From positions 12,202-76,201 of the forward strand of contig JACKHN010000030.1 of assembly GCA_020638975.1 (NCBI GenBank): a DNA stretch of 64,000 nucleotides, written 5' to 3'. Numbering within the stretch: position 1 is the stretch's first letter; each line of letters opens with the position of its first letter. The translations under genes were made by a program, and so were the position numbers. The notes beneath the pieces were generated by a model that was not told the origin of the DNA, did not search any database, and saw nothing but the letters and a program-made list of their open reading frames with translations. Below are positions 6,175 to 15,200 of this stretch, piece after piece. The stretch comes from Planctomycetaceae bacterium. GTDB lineage: Bacteria; Planctomycetota; Planctomycetia; Pirellulales; Pirellulaceae.

Positions 6175-8398
6175 CGCACTTTCCGCACATCTCGCCTGCA
6201 TTATGGCGTGATTTTCATGGGGTGTCGATTCGTTACTGATCGTAGGCCGTGGTTGGGATTCCGAGGAGTTGGAGGAGTTGACGGTGGAGGGGCGTGAGGG
6301 CGGTTGTGATCGATTCGGGTTTACGCGAAGTAGGGGACGTCAGCGTGTGACGCGACAGCGGCGCGAAGTAGTCCAACACGCGTCGTGTTGTCGGACGGGT
6401 GCAGGGACGGCCTTCCGGGTACAACGGGATCGATGGCAGCTTCGCCGAGTCCATTGCGCGACGCAGTTCGCGTTCCAATAACGATTGCACCATCAATGCA
6501 AAGAAGTAAACCGCCAACAGGCCGACGATCCGCTCCACGTTTTTCAAGTACACCGGAGCAACGCGGAAGTCCGTCTTCAACTGCGAGAAGCGTTTCTCAA
6601 TGATCGGTTGACGCTTGTAAGCATCCAACACTTCCCGCGCCGTCCACGCGGGAAGGTTCGTCAGCAACGGAAATACGCCGTCGCCCACCGACTCGCGAGC
6701 CAACCGCGCCCCATCCATTTCCCAACGGATCGTGAAACGCGTTTGCACTTCGCGAACGTACTTCGTCTTCTTGCTCGGACGACCGCGAGTCGCTTGCCGA
6801 AAGGTTTCTTCTTCCAACGCGCGGATCTCGACTCGCAACAACTCGCGCACCGTATGCTCGTCGAGAATCGCATCGACGGCCGACGCGACTTTCTCGCGTA
6901 CACGAAAGCGAGTCCGCGGACTCGTCAATCGATCGCGCAGCGTCGTCAAGTCGTTCATGGCTCGCTCCAGCCGCGTCGCGCGGGCCGCTGCATCGGACGC
7001 TTGTTTGCGGAGGCTGTGATACCACAGCAAGCGAAAACCTTCCTTCGTGGCATGCTCGTCCGCACAGACTTGCATGGCGTCCGTCAGATTGCCGTCTTCA
7101 TCGACTTCGTGATACAAATCACTCCACTGGATCGACTTCGGTTGCTCGACCAGCCGCGTGCGAAACGCGGTGTTCTCCTTGCGTGTCGCGGGCAAGACCG
7201 TGATAAATCTCCCGCCACGACTAGCAATGTCACGCATCTGTTCGGTCGTGGCGAGCTTGCAGTCGGCGACATACACGAAGTCCTTGCGGCCCACGAGTTC
7301 CGCCAGCAGTTGCCACGTTGCTCGATGCGTTTGATCGTCGACGACGTTGCCGCTGGCCGTTTGGAAATAGATCGGCACACCGCCATCGTTGGTCACGGTC
7401 AGGATATACAGCAGTTGCTTCAAGTCGGGCCGATGATCCTTGCTATGCCCCCAAGTAACGGCCGGTGCCATCAGGCCAGCCAGCAGCCTTTCCACCTTCG
7501 CATCAGGATACTCGCCGCAAAACGACACCGTGGTCGAGTCGTTGTGCAACTCGTCGAGGCTGAGGTCGAACTCCTGCACGACGTGCCTCACCACGTCCAG
7601 GATCAGGTTCGTGTTCAACGCGCGAGCCATGCGGTCCAAACAACGTCCGACGCGATCGTCGTTAAGCTGGTCGATATGCCGCGGTTGCAAGTCGAACAAT
7701 TGAGGATCAAACTCGCGAGCCCACTCGGCCACGCCATACACGGGTTCCCGAGAGACCAGCAAGTTGGTGAGCAACAACAGGATGACTCGTGGCGTGGCGA
7801 CTTTGGTGCGGGCATCCTCGCGCGGCAGATGTTGTTGGAGAAAATCGTGCAACCGCATCCGTCGCAGCAAGCGTTGGAGAATCGGGATCGCTCCGACAGC
7901 ATGTGTGACGAGCGTGGTACCGCGCTGCGTGTTGGCGGTTCTTCCCGTCGCGGCGTTGTCGGCTCGAGCGGCGCGATTGGTCGCCGCCTGTTCAGTCGTT
8001 TTGTGGCTGGTTCGCTTCTTGACGGTTGACCGCTTGGCATTCCGTTTCGGCATGAGCGTACATCCTGTGCTTGGTGAGCGTGGCATCCTCGGGACATGCC
8101 AACGATAGGCCAAACCAAGTGTCAGGTCGCATGCGGGCAGGACGCCAAAAAAAGTTGCGTCGACCGACATGGACGTAAATCGAGTCCGACTCAACTTACA
8201 TCAAGGCGACTTTTCGTAAGTCAAAATGCGAAACATTTGCGGCGAATTGGACACTCTGGTGCGCGCCTACAATCTGCCAGTTCTGACACGAACAATCCAC
8301 CCTTCGCCAGGAGATCCGCCCGCGATCGCGCGAACCGCCACCACCATCAAACACGCAAAAACCGAAAGTTATTGACTAGGAGATGTGCGGAAAGTGCG
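6175..8398. mobile_element. IS1634-family (IS4 superfamily) insertion sequence
   Basis: A 2224-bp element bounded by perfect 19-bp terminal inverted repeats: CGCACTTTCCGCACATCTC at 6175-6193 and its reverse complement at 8380-8398. It contains a single transposase gene on the minus strand. The flanks ATCCAC (6169-6174) and ATCCAA (8399-8404) are a 6-bp target duplication with one mismatch, matching the 5-6 bp known for the family. The element lies on a codon boundary inside the 3' part of a nuclease-like gene. Confidence 0.9.
6233..8053 (-). CDS. IS1634-family transposase
   Basis: A 606-residue DDE transposase. I chose the ATG at 8053 (MPKRNAKRSTVKKRTSHK), which gives a lysine/arginine-rich DNA-binding N-terminus. 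The catalytic triad is visible: Asp172 in HNDSTTVSF, Asp264 in VYVADCKLAT and Glu486 in YKRQPIIEKRFSQLK, the last being the IS4-superfamily Y...E-x6-K signature. The long insert between the second Asp and the Glu is typical of the IS1634 group. The C-terminal region (VGLLAVYFFALMVQSLLERELR) is also typical. The frame is intact, so the element may still be mobile. Confidence 0.93.
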   Translation of the reverse strand: MPKRNAKRSTVKKRTSHKTTEQAATNRAARADNAATGRTANTQRGTTLVTHAVGAIPILQRLLRRMRLHDFLQQHLPREDARTKVATPRVILLLLTNLLVSREPVYGVAEWAREFDPQLFDLQPRHIDQLNDDRVGRCLDRMARALNTNLILDVVRHVVQEFDLSLDELHNDSTTVSFCGEYPDAKVERLLAGLMAPAVTWGHSKDHRPDLKQLLYILTVTNDGGVPIYFQTASGNVVDDQTHRATWQLLAELVGRKDFVYVADCKLATTEQMRDIASRGGRFITVLPATRKENTAFRTRLVEQPKSIQWSDLYHEVDEDGNLTDAMQVCADEHATKEGFRLLWYHSLRKQASDAAARATRLERAMNDLTTLRDRLTSPRTRFRVREKVASAVDAILDEHTVRELLRVEIRALEEETFRQATRGRPSKKTKYVREVQTRFTIRWEMDGARLARESVGDGVFPLLTNLPAWTAREVLDAYKRQPIIEKRFSQLKTDFRVAPVYLKNVERIVGLLAVYFFALMVQSLLERELRRAMDSAKLPSIPLYPEGRPCTRPTTRRVLDYFAPLSRHTLTSPTSRKPESITTALTPLHRQLLQLLGIPTTAYDQ

Positions 8399-9565
8399 AT
8401 CCAACAGGTTCTTTCGCGGAATTAGTCGCCGGATTTGTAAATAAGGCAGCGGAAGTGAATCGATCATTTCAACGAATGTCCTCCATGCTACGTCCGCGGT
8501 ACACTGATCAACAAACACATTTGAATGCAATGTCATGACTGGAAAGTAATCCATTACTCGTGGGCGGCGCTGCACGCGTTCCTGGACAACCAACTCGAAC
8601 GGTTCCTCCGCAACCAACTCGAGTGCCTGCCGAAGCGCAAATGGGGTGTCACGTAGAACACGTTTCAGTCGATCCGTCGCCGGCTTCAGCTCCGTATTCA
8701 CAAACACAGCAACCCCATTTGCCCTCAGCTCAACAGTTTGATGAGTCAGCTTTCGATAGGCATCGCCACGAGGGCCGAAAGCAACCCAACAATAGTCCAT
8801 TTCCCGCGAGAAATTGCCGACGTCGAAATCCTCGTAAAAGTTACTAAATGAAGGCGACACCTTCCGTAGTCCGGCCAACACCTGACCGGCCAAACTCTTT
8901 ATCTGGTCGAGTACCCAACCTCGCGTATCATCGTCATCGTGCGTGATGAAGTAATCGAAATGATCAGGCCGGAACCCAGTAAATCCCGTCATGCCGCTAT
9001 ACTCCAAGAACTGAATGAACTGCATTACCAAGAACGCCGCACAACCATGGTCATTCGTCAACGTGGCCGCGATCCTTCGAAAGATTCCGTGGATCTCCTC
9101 CCACGTCTTGAGGACGACAATGGGATCACCGCCATTCTTCCGGTTCAGGCGAGTCAGGTGTGAGCTCATCTGAAATGGATCGAAGGCACCATCGTTCACT
9201 TTGCTTTCTATGAGGATTGCAACGTCATCGCCGTAAATCCACGCGTCTGGAAGACTGTCATAAACCTTTTTCTCGCGCCGATGTGAGGACCATTGCGACG
9301 TTTGTTTAGACAGCCCAAGCAGAACGCGGTGCTTCTTGTGCCATGCACCTCCGGACGGAAGATCGCGACGCTGCAGCAAGAACTTGGGTTGACTAACCTT
9401 TGGGAGTTTCAATTCGGCGAGGAACGGTTCGAGTACCTGCCGTCCTCCAAGTTGCAACGTGTTGACCAATGCTTTCGTCAGATTGTTTTCCAGTTGCGAA
9501 TCACGATCAGAATTGTCGTTGGCAGGTCCGCGATAGCTGTAGAATATGTTGTGATGCAAGTCCAT
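8399..9565 (-). pseudogene. PD-(D/E)XK nuclease-like protein, 3' end displaced by IS1634-family element
   Basis: The main part (389 codons) of a gene whose last 32 codons lie at 6070-6168 on the other side of the insertion. The sequence has a PD-(D/E)XK-like core: DAWIYGDDVAILIESKVNDG, with Asp and the E-x-K pair, suggesting a restriction-type or defence nuclease; the rest has no family I recognise. As it stands the frame runs 10 codons into the element and stops at 8369, so a slightly altered protein could still be made. The start is uncertain: ATG at 9565 (MDLHHNIFYSY) or GTG at 9595. An IS4-family element begins about 130 bases upstream, so its promoter may also be altered. Confidence 0.7.
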
Positions 9566-9734
9566 ACGCGAGTCTACCACTGGTATCGCCCACACTCGTT
9601 CCCGCTGAATGGGGCGGAAAATGTGAGGGCGGATCAGGTGTCATGAATCTGATTAATAGGAACGAACATGTTCACGACCTGAAACCGGAAAAGGCTCCAG
9701 GAACGAATGGCACTGCCGGTTGGCTCACAAGGGT

Positions 9735-11156
9735 TTACGGCGATCGAGTGGCGAGCAGATCGGCTCGCGCTTGGTCACGGGGAATGGTGAGCAGTTTCTG
9801 AGACTTGGGTCGGCGTTTAAGGCAGCGAGGTTCGATGCGGTCTGGGCGGTGGCCAACTCGATGAGAAGGCAATTGCTCGCGGTGGGTGTCACCGACGGTC
9901 GTAGCACACGTTTCCAACACCGCCAACACCACAAAGCCGGCCGCGATCTTTTGCAAGGCGGCTGTGAAACTCTGATGCCGGGGAGAGACGCCTGCCTGAT
10001 AAGCCGATTGCAGCATCGTTTGGCGGATCAAGTTGTAAGCCAACAGGCAAGCAGCCACTTCACGGCGAATCATCTCCGGGGATTTGCAACGCAACACATC
10101 CATGCCGAGACTGATCTTGATCGCGCGGATGTCGAGTTCCGCGAGCCAACGTTTGTGATAGAGCTTCGCGATGTCGGCGTTACTATACCGTGTCGCTTGG
10201 GTGAGTGTGGTGACGACGACGAACGAGTCGACTCGAAATCCAGGCTGCTCGACACAAACTTCCAGTTCGCGGACAGTCAACGAGTCAGGCAAGCTGTCGT
10301 AGGTCTCTTTGTCCATCCAATCGGGACGTGCTGGTTTGGGCCACACCACAAGATGATCGGATTTTCCCAAACGTCTGCCGCGTCGAAAATCGGTTGTCCG
10401 CAGTTGGTGCTGACGTGTGACGACATCCACTCCGCGTTGCAACAGCAGAACGAGGGTGAACCAGCCGCAGTAGTAACGGTCGCCGAGCAGAATATCGCCC
10501 ACGGAGAACTGCTCGAACAACTGCCGCAGCAGAGCCGTCTCACCACTCTCCTTTCCCGAGTAGGGCCCCATCGCATAACCCGTTGTCAACGCGGTAGCGA
10601 GCGAGACGAGCACGACCAGTCGGGCGATCGGAAATCCCAATCCCGCTTGCTGTGTGTTGGGTTGTGGAAACTCCGCTTGATTCGCTTCCGTGTCGGGCAT
10701 ACTGAAGGTCGTACCGTCGACCAGATGTACGTGACGACCTTTCCACAACCAAGCCGTTGGAACTTGTTGTTCGCAACGACGAGCGACGTCTTCGACGAGT
10801 TCCTGTAGCACCGACTCCGGCAGCTTCGCTCGGGCGCGACAGTAAGCACCTGTGTTACTCGATGGCGAATCTTTTCCCAACGCGACGAACATGACGACAA
10901 CACGTGCAACCGCTGCCGCACAACTGCGTTGTTCGTCTTTGAAGAGCACTTGCGAGAGAAACGCCCACAAGGTTACCGCAGGACAGTAGACTTCGTCTTC
11001 TTGCATGGCGAAGCCCACGTCTTGCGTGTCGAACACTTTTTGAATCTCGTCTTCGGACAAAGCGTCAGAGAACGGCAGACCAGCGTGCTGCAAGAAAGAC
11101 CGCAGCACCAACGAGAATCGCAGTGGCAACGTAGGAGAAGAGTTGCGATAAGACAT
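9735..11156 (-). CDS. IS4-family transposase
   Basis: A 473-residue DDE transposase from the ATG at 11156 (MSYRNSSPTLPLRF). The triad motifs are HLVDGTTFSMPDT (first Asp), ILLGDRYYCGW (second Asp) and YHKRWLAELDIRAIK, a perfect Y-x2-R-x3-E-x6-K signature of IS4. The C-terminal RREVAACLLAYNLIRQTM is also standard. The start codon directly follows one arm of a 14-bp hairpin (11157-11205) which contains the ribosome site, so translation is probably held low, as known for IS10 and IS50. The frame is intact. Confidence 0.93.
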   Translation of the reverse strand: MSYRNSSPTLPLRFSLVLRSFLQHAGLPFSDALSEDEIQKVFDTQDVGFAMQEDEVYCPAVTLWAFLSQVLFKDEQRSCAAAVARVVVMFVALGKDSPSSNTGAYCRARAKLPESVLQELVEDVARRCEQQVPTAWLWKGRHVHLVDGTTFSMPDTEANQAEFPQPNTQQAGLGFPIARLVVLVSLATALTTGYAMGPYSGKESGETALLRQLFEQFSVGDILLGDRYYCGWFTLVLLLQRGVDVVTRQHQLRTTDFRRGRRLGKSDHLVVWPKPARPDWMDKETYDSLPDSLTVRELEVCVEQPGFRVDSFVVVTTLTQATRYSNADIAKLYHKRWLAELDIRAIKISLGMDVLRCKSPEMIRREVAACLLAYNLIRQTMLQSAYQAGVSPRHQSFTAALQKIAAGFVVLAVLETCATTVGDTHREQLPSHRVGHRPDRIEPRCLKRRPKSQKLLTIPRDQARADLLATRSP

Positions 11157-11205
11157 GAGACCTTCCTTGGCCAAGGCAAAGTCACACGCCACCAAGGAAG
11201 GTCTC
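11157..11205 (-). promoter_or_regulatory. Hairpin sequestering the IS4 transposase ribosome binding site
   Basis: Perfect 14-bp arms, GAGACCTTCCTTGG at 11157-11170 and CCAAGGAAGGTCTC at 11192-11205, with a 21-base loop. On the transposase (minus) strand the arm next to the ATG carries the purine-rich AAGGAAGG, the probable Shine-Dalgarno. Any read-through transcript entering from outside would fold this stem and block initiation, a known strategy to limit transposition. A promoter inside the loop or arm could escape it. Confidence 0.7.
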
Positions 11206-11384
11206 AATACTTGGCATGATAGGCCCAGGAAGGCTCGCCGTCCAAGATCAGCATTCGCGTTTTGGTTCGCCGACTCTCACGCGTCACGTACCATTGCCGA
11301 AGGCACGCGCCTCCGCAAGAATGCTGGCAGACTTAAGTGCTTACTACGCAACCGGTAGTGCCATTCGTTCCAGGAACCATTGTG

Positions 11385-11792
11385 TTACTTCCGATTCGAC
11401 CAATCCTCAATCTGTAAGTTCGGAACACGAGCGAATTCGGCGGTGTTCGACGAGACGATGGTGAGACCCCTGGCTCGGCAGATCGCAGCGATTTTCAGAT
11501 CGTTCGGGCCAATCACGCATCCGGCGGTTTCCAGTTGATGGCGGATCTCGGCGTAGTGCCACGCGGCGGCGTCGTCAAACGGCAAAGAAACAAGACCCGC
11601 GAAGAGTTTTGCCAGCACCGCCAGCCGTCGATCCGTCCTTCCATACTTGTGCGCCCCGTGCCAGAGTTCCGCCTTGACGACCGAACACAGGAGAATCTGA
11701 TCCGGCGGATGGCTGAGTACGTTCTGTTCAAGTTGCCCGCCGGGCCGCTTGAGAATCTGAATCCAAACATTGGTATCTGGGAGCCATGCCAT
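11385..11792 (-). CDS. vapC: VapC-type PIN-domain toxin
   Basis: A 135-residue PIN-domain ribonuclease, the toxin of a VapBC module; family members cleave tRNA or rRNA. The acidic Mg-binding residues are in place: Asp6 in LPDTNVWIQ, Glu42 in VVKAELWHG and Asp98 in IGPNDLKIAA, followed by SSNTAEFARVPNLQIEDW, the usual C-terminal strand. It overlaps the antitoxin by one base (TAATG). Its stop lies just outside the right end of the IS4-family element, so the insertion spared the gene. Confidence 0.92.
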   Translation of the reverse strand: MAWLPDTNVWIQILKRPGGQLEQNVLSHPPDQILLCSVVKAELWHGAHKYGRTDRRLAVLAKLFAGLVSLPFDDAAAWHYAEIRHQLETAGCVIGPNDLKIAAICRARGLTIVSSNTAEFARVPNLQIEDWSNRK

Positions 11793-12034
11793 TACCAGTC
11801 CTCACGCACTTCGAACTCTCCCTGTGGCGGCCGATCGAACGGCTCCTCGCCCCATTGTGCGCGTAGTCCGTCAAAGAACCCCTCCGGCCACCGTGTCATC
11901 AACGGTGGGACGTCGCGTTGCCGATGGTCTGGCGCGCCCAGCGGCGTCACTTCAACCTGCGTCCCGTCGGGCCAATCCACCGATTCCGTCAACTCCACTC
12001 GACCATTTCGGAATGTTGCCGTCGCGCTTTGCAT
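11792..12034 (-). CDS. vapB: VapB-like antitoxin
   Basis: An 80-residue antitoxin preceding vapC with a one-base overlap. The N-terminus (ATATFRNGRVELTESVDWPDGTQVEVTPL) is a small beta-rich SpoVT/AbrB-like DNA-binding segment of the type in planctomycete and cyanobacterial VapB partners; the C-terminus (GFFDGLRAQWGEEPFDRPP) should wrap the toxin. The pair is likely autorepressed from the region 12035-12100. Confidence 0.82.
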   Translation of the reverse strand: MQSATATFRNGRVELTESVDWPDGTQVEVTPLGAPDHRQRDVPPLMTRWPEGFFDGLRAQWGEEPFDRPPQGEFEVREDW

Positions 12035-12205
12035 GCTATGAACCCTCCGCTGTTGCGAGCAACCTTACTTTATCTAATTTACTCACCAGCGGAAAGTGTC
12101 GAAACGCAGTTCCGGATCTGAAAATGGGATCTGAGAATCCGTCAGACACATTTATCGAACCGAACCTATTTGCGACCTGCAGCGACACATTGAAATCTTG
12201 GTTCG

Positions 12206-15200
12206 CTACTTGCGCATGACCTCGATCGCGGAAAGGGTTGGCAACATTTCTCCGTGTGAAACGAGTTCGATCGTGAGGTTCTTATCGACCGGGATGTTAT
12301 CGAACGTGCGGACGAGTGCGCGACTCGTCGCACCCGCTTCACGAACCACATCAACCTTCTCCGCGACCGTGTCGCCTTGTAGCTTGATGTCAAACATCGC
12401 GTCGCCGGGTACGCACTCATCGATCTGAGCAAAATGCAGCTTGACGGCATAAGTGGCCGGTTTGTCATTCTCGCCTAGCAATGCCAACTCGCATCTCGAC
12501 AGGCCCCTCGCGCCACTACTCAGCACCCAAGGCGTGTTGGCGTTTTCAATTTGAAGGCCTTCGCTGTTGTAGTTGTAGTATCCGCCACCGCTGGCCAACG
12601 TCGGATTGATATCGAAAGTGTATTCCAATCGGCCAACCGTCGCTGGACGAGGGTAGGCTAACCACAGGGTGCCGAACGTGTCACGCCGGTCACCAGGTGC
12701 GCCGAGGTTAATTGCGAGTTGCTTCACGGGCGTCGCACTTCCTGCCAGGCTGGCGATCTTCCACGAATCAGCGTCTTGTCGCGGTTCCATGACCACGGTC
12801 GCTTCGATCGAGAATTGACAGACACAGCCCGCACTTGCCTCGGGGATCATCAACAGCCCGTTGCCTGGAATCGCATTGACCCAGCAGCCCATCCGCTGGC
12901 CAGCAAAGTGGCTGACGCCGCTGTCCGAGTAAAGATCGTAGTAGCCGGTATAGCCGCTGCGAAAGAACAGCGTGTTCGGAGTGGCGGTGATCATGCCGCA
13001 ATGGTGGCCGGGACGGCTGAACTGCCATTTTGTTTCTTCGCCTGTGACGGGATGCTCGCGTTGCTTCTCTTTGCCTGTGTGTAACGCGAACGACCACGGT
13101 TCGGCAATAATCTGGTCTTCAACGATGATCGGTCGATGGCGATAGTTAGCATCTTTCGACCACAACTTCTTGCCATCAGCCGCATCGAGGACGAGCAGCC
13201 GACGGTCGCTGAATTGCCCAGAGAGGAACTGTCGCCAATAGTGTCCGTTCGCGTTGGCTCCACAGATCAGCACATGTCCGTCGTGATAGATCAGCGTCAA
13301 CTGACCGCCACCAATCCCGACATAGCTGCAATCCGTGACGTCGACCGCCTGGGACCAGAGTACGTTGCCGTCGTTCGTATCGACCGCCACGGCGAGTCGC
13401 ACGTCGAGAGCTTTAAGTTCTGCTTCCTTCTTCTTGGCCTCGGCCTCGCCGAGATTCTTCAGTTCCGTCTTGTCTTGCCGCAGTAACTCGTCACGTTGCT
13501 GCTGTGAGATGGAACTGTCGATGAAGAACGCTCGCCCGTCGCCAATGGCAATCGTGACGTGCATGATGTTCTTGCCGCGATAGGCCCACTTCTGTTTGCC
13601 AGTCGCCACGTCGATGGCGAAGATGGCGTCGGTCGTGTTCGCCACGGTGTGGCCGCGTCGACGCAATGATCGCTCAAGCTCACCACGAATCGTGCTAGTT
13701 CCAAACAGCATACCGTTCCAGTAGCCGACGTATCCCCACACGCGAGGAATCTTGTCTTCCGAGGGGGGCGTTTTGTGGACGGCCCGGACCTTGCCGGTCG
13801 CCGCATCGATCTCGGTGCATGTGTCGTCTACCGCCACGAACAACGCGTCGTCACTGGCGGCGAGATTACTGGTCTCTTCATTGTTGAAGACGCCGGTTCG
13901 AATCGCTCCGGGGTTCTTATGCTCCCAAAGGAACGTTCCGTTGTACGCGTCATAGCACAGAATGCTTTCGATGCCTTGAATGAACATGCGTCCGTTGGTT
14001 GACAGTGGAGCGGATGCGGCCTCGTGACGGTTGATCATGGGCGCGGGGCCTGGATCGCCGTACCACAACACTCCCATTCCGCCTTTGACTCGATAGTCGC
14101 TGCTCGTTGAAGTATTCGCGACATTACCATATTGATGCGACCAGTCACCGACGCCGGACAGTTTGCCTCGCGTCAGGCTGGCAAAAGAGCTGGCAACTTT
14201 GATGTCTTCATCAGGAGCAAGTGTTAGTCCCGACAACCATGCCCGAAGTTTTTCGCTGGTAATCTTTTCGGCAGCCGGTGCCGAGCTTGGTGCTCCGACA
14301 CAGATCACACCGCCGCACGGCTTGATGCTGCGTGCGATCTCGGTCGCTCGCGATGGCAACTCACCCGTCAGCAACAACGAATCTGAAACGACTAGATTAG
14401 CGAAGTAGTTGGAGAACGGCAGATTGTTCAAGTCGGCTTCTACGATGGTGACACGGTGGCCATAGGCACCGGCGCGATCGAGTGCGCGGCGAGATTCGTC
14501 GGCCTTCGCGGCGTCCGACTCGATTCCATAGACTTGCAGTTCGCTACGACGAGCGAGTTCAAAAGCCAGCCGCCCTTTCTCACTGCCAAGCACAAGGCAG
14601 AACCCGCGTGTTACGCCGGTTTGCCGAATGATTTCGTCAGCGGCTGCGGCATACATCTCGGTGAGTTCATCTTTGGCGTACGGTTCGGCGATGTAATCCG
14701 CAGGGAACTTGGCAGGATCTTTGACCGGGCTGGTTGATGTCGCGCTGCCGAAGCCATAGATCTTGCCGCGATCCGTGCTCGCAAAGAGGCTGCCGTTACT
14801 GGAGGCCAACGAGCTGACATCGCCTTCGACTTGCTTGCTCCACAGTGGTGCACCGGTCTTTGCGTTGTAAGCGGCAATCTGATTCTCGCCGCCGACCACG
14901 ACCGTGCCGCCCGCGAAGATCAGCGACGAGGCCAAGGGCGTCTCGACGCTCCACAGTGTTCCGACCTTCGACAACTCGGCAATCTTCGCTTCCAATTCGT
15001 CGACTTGCGTTTGATACTCTTCGGCCTTCATGCTAGAGCGATTGCGTTGTAGGTCGTAGAGCTTCAAGTTCAACGCTTGCCGTTCGACAGTCGCTTTGGC
15101 GTGTTCCGCTCGTTTGATGGCGACAAGTTGCGTCGTCGTTGCGACGAAGCCGAGATCTTCGGAGATGGCTAACTGCCGTCCATTGATCCACGCGAAACCG

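Larger units (their letters stand above)
9693..11378. mobile_element. IS4-family insertion sequence
   Basis: An element of about 1.69 kb. The ends are inverted repeats of about 30 bp matching at 27 positions: left 9693-9722 (core GGAACGAATGGCACTGCCGG) and right 11349-11378. A single transposase gene lies between, on the minus strand, starting 12 bases inside the left end at its 3' side. I saw no target-site duplication in the flanks, so the outer limits could be off by a few bases or the flanks have changed. Confidence 0.85.

Noticed and set aside
6485..8029. A 514-codon plus-strand open frame across the IS1634-family element
   Set aside because: Antisense shadow of the transposase gene, which has full family motifs; the plus-strand protein is arginine/glutamine-rich with no recognisable domain.
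9720..10808. A 362-codon plus-strand frame across the IS4-family element
   Set aside because: Antisense shadow of the IS4 transposase; crosses the left terminal repeat.
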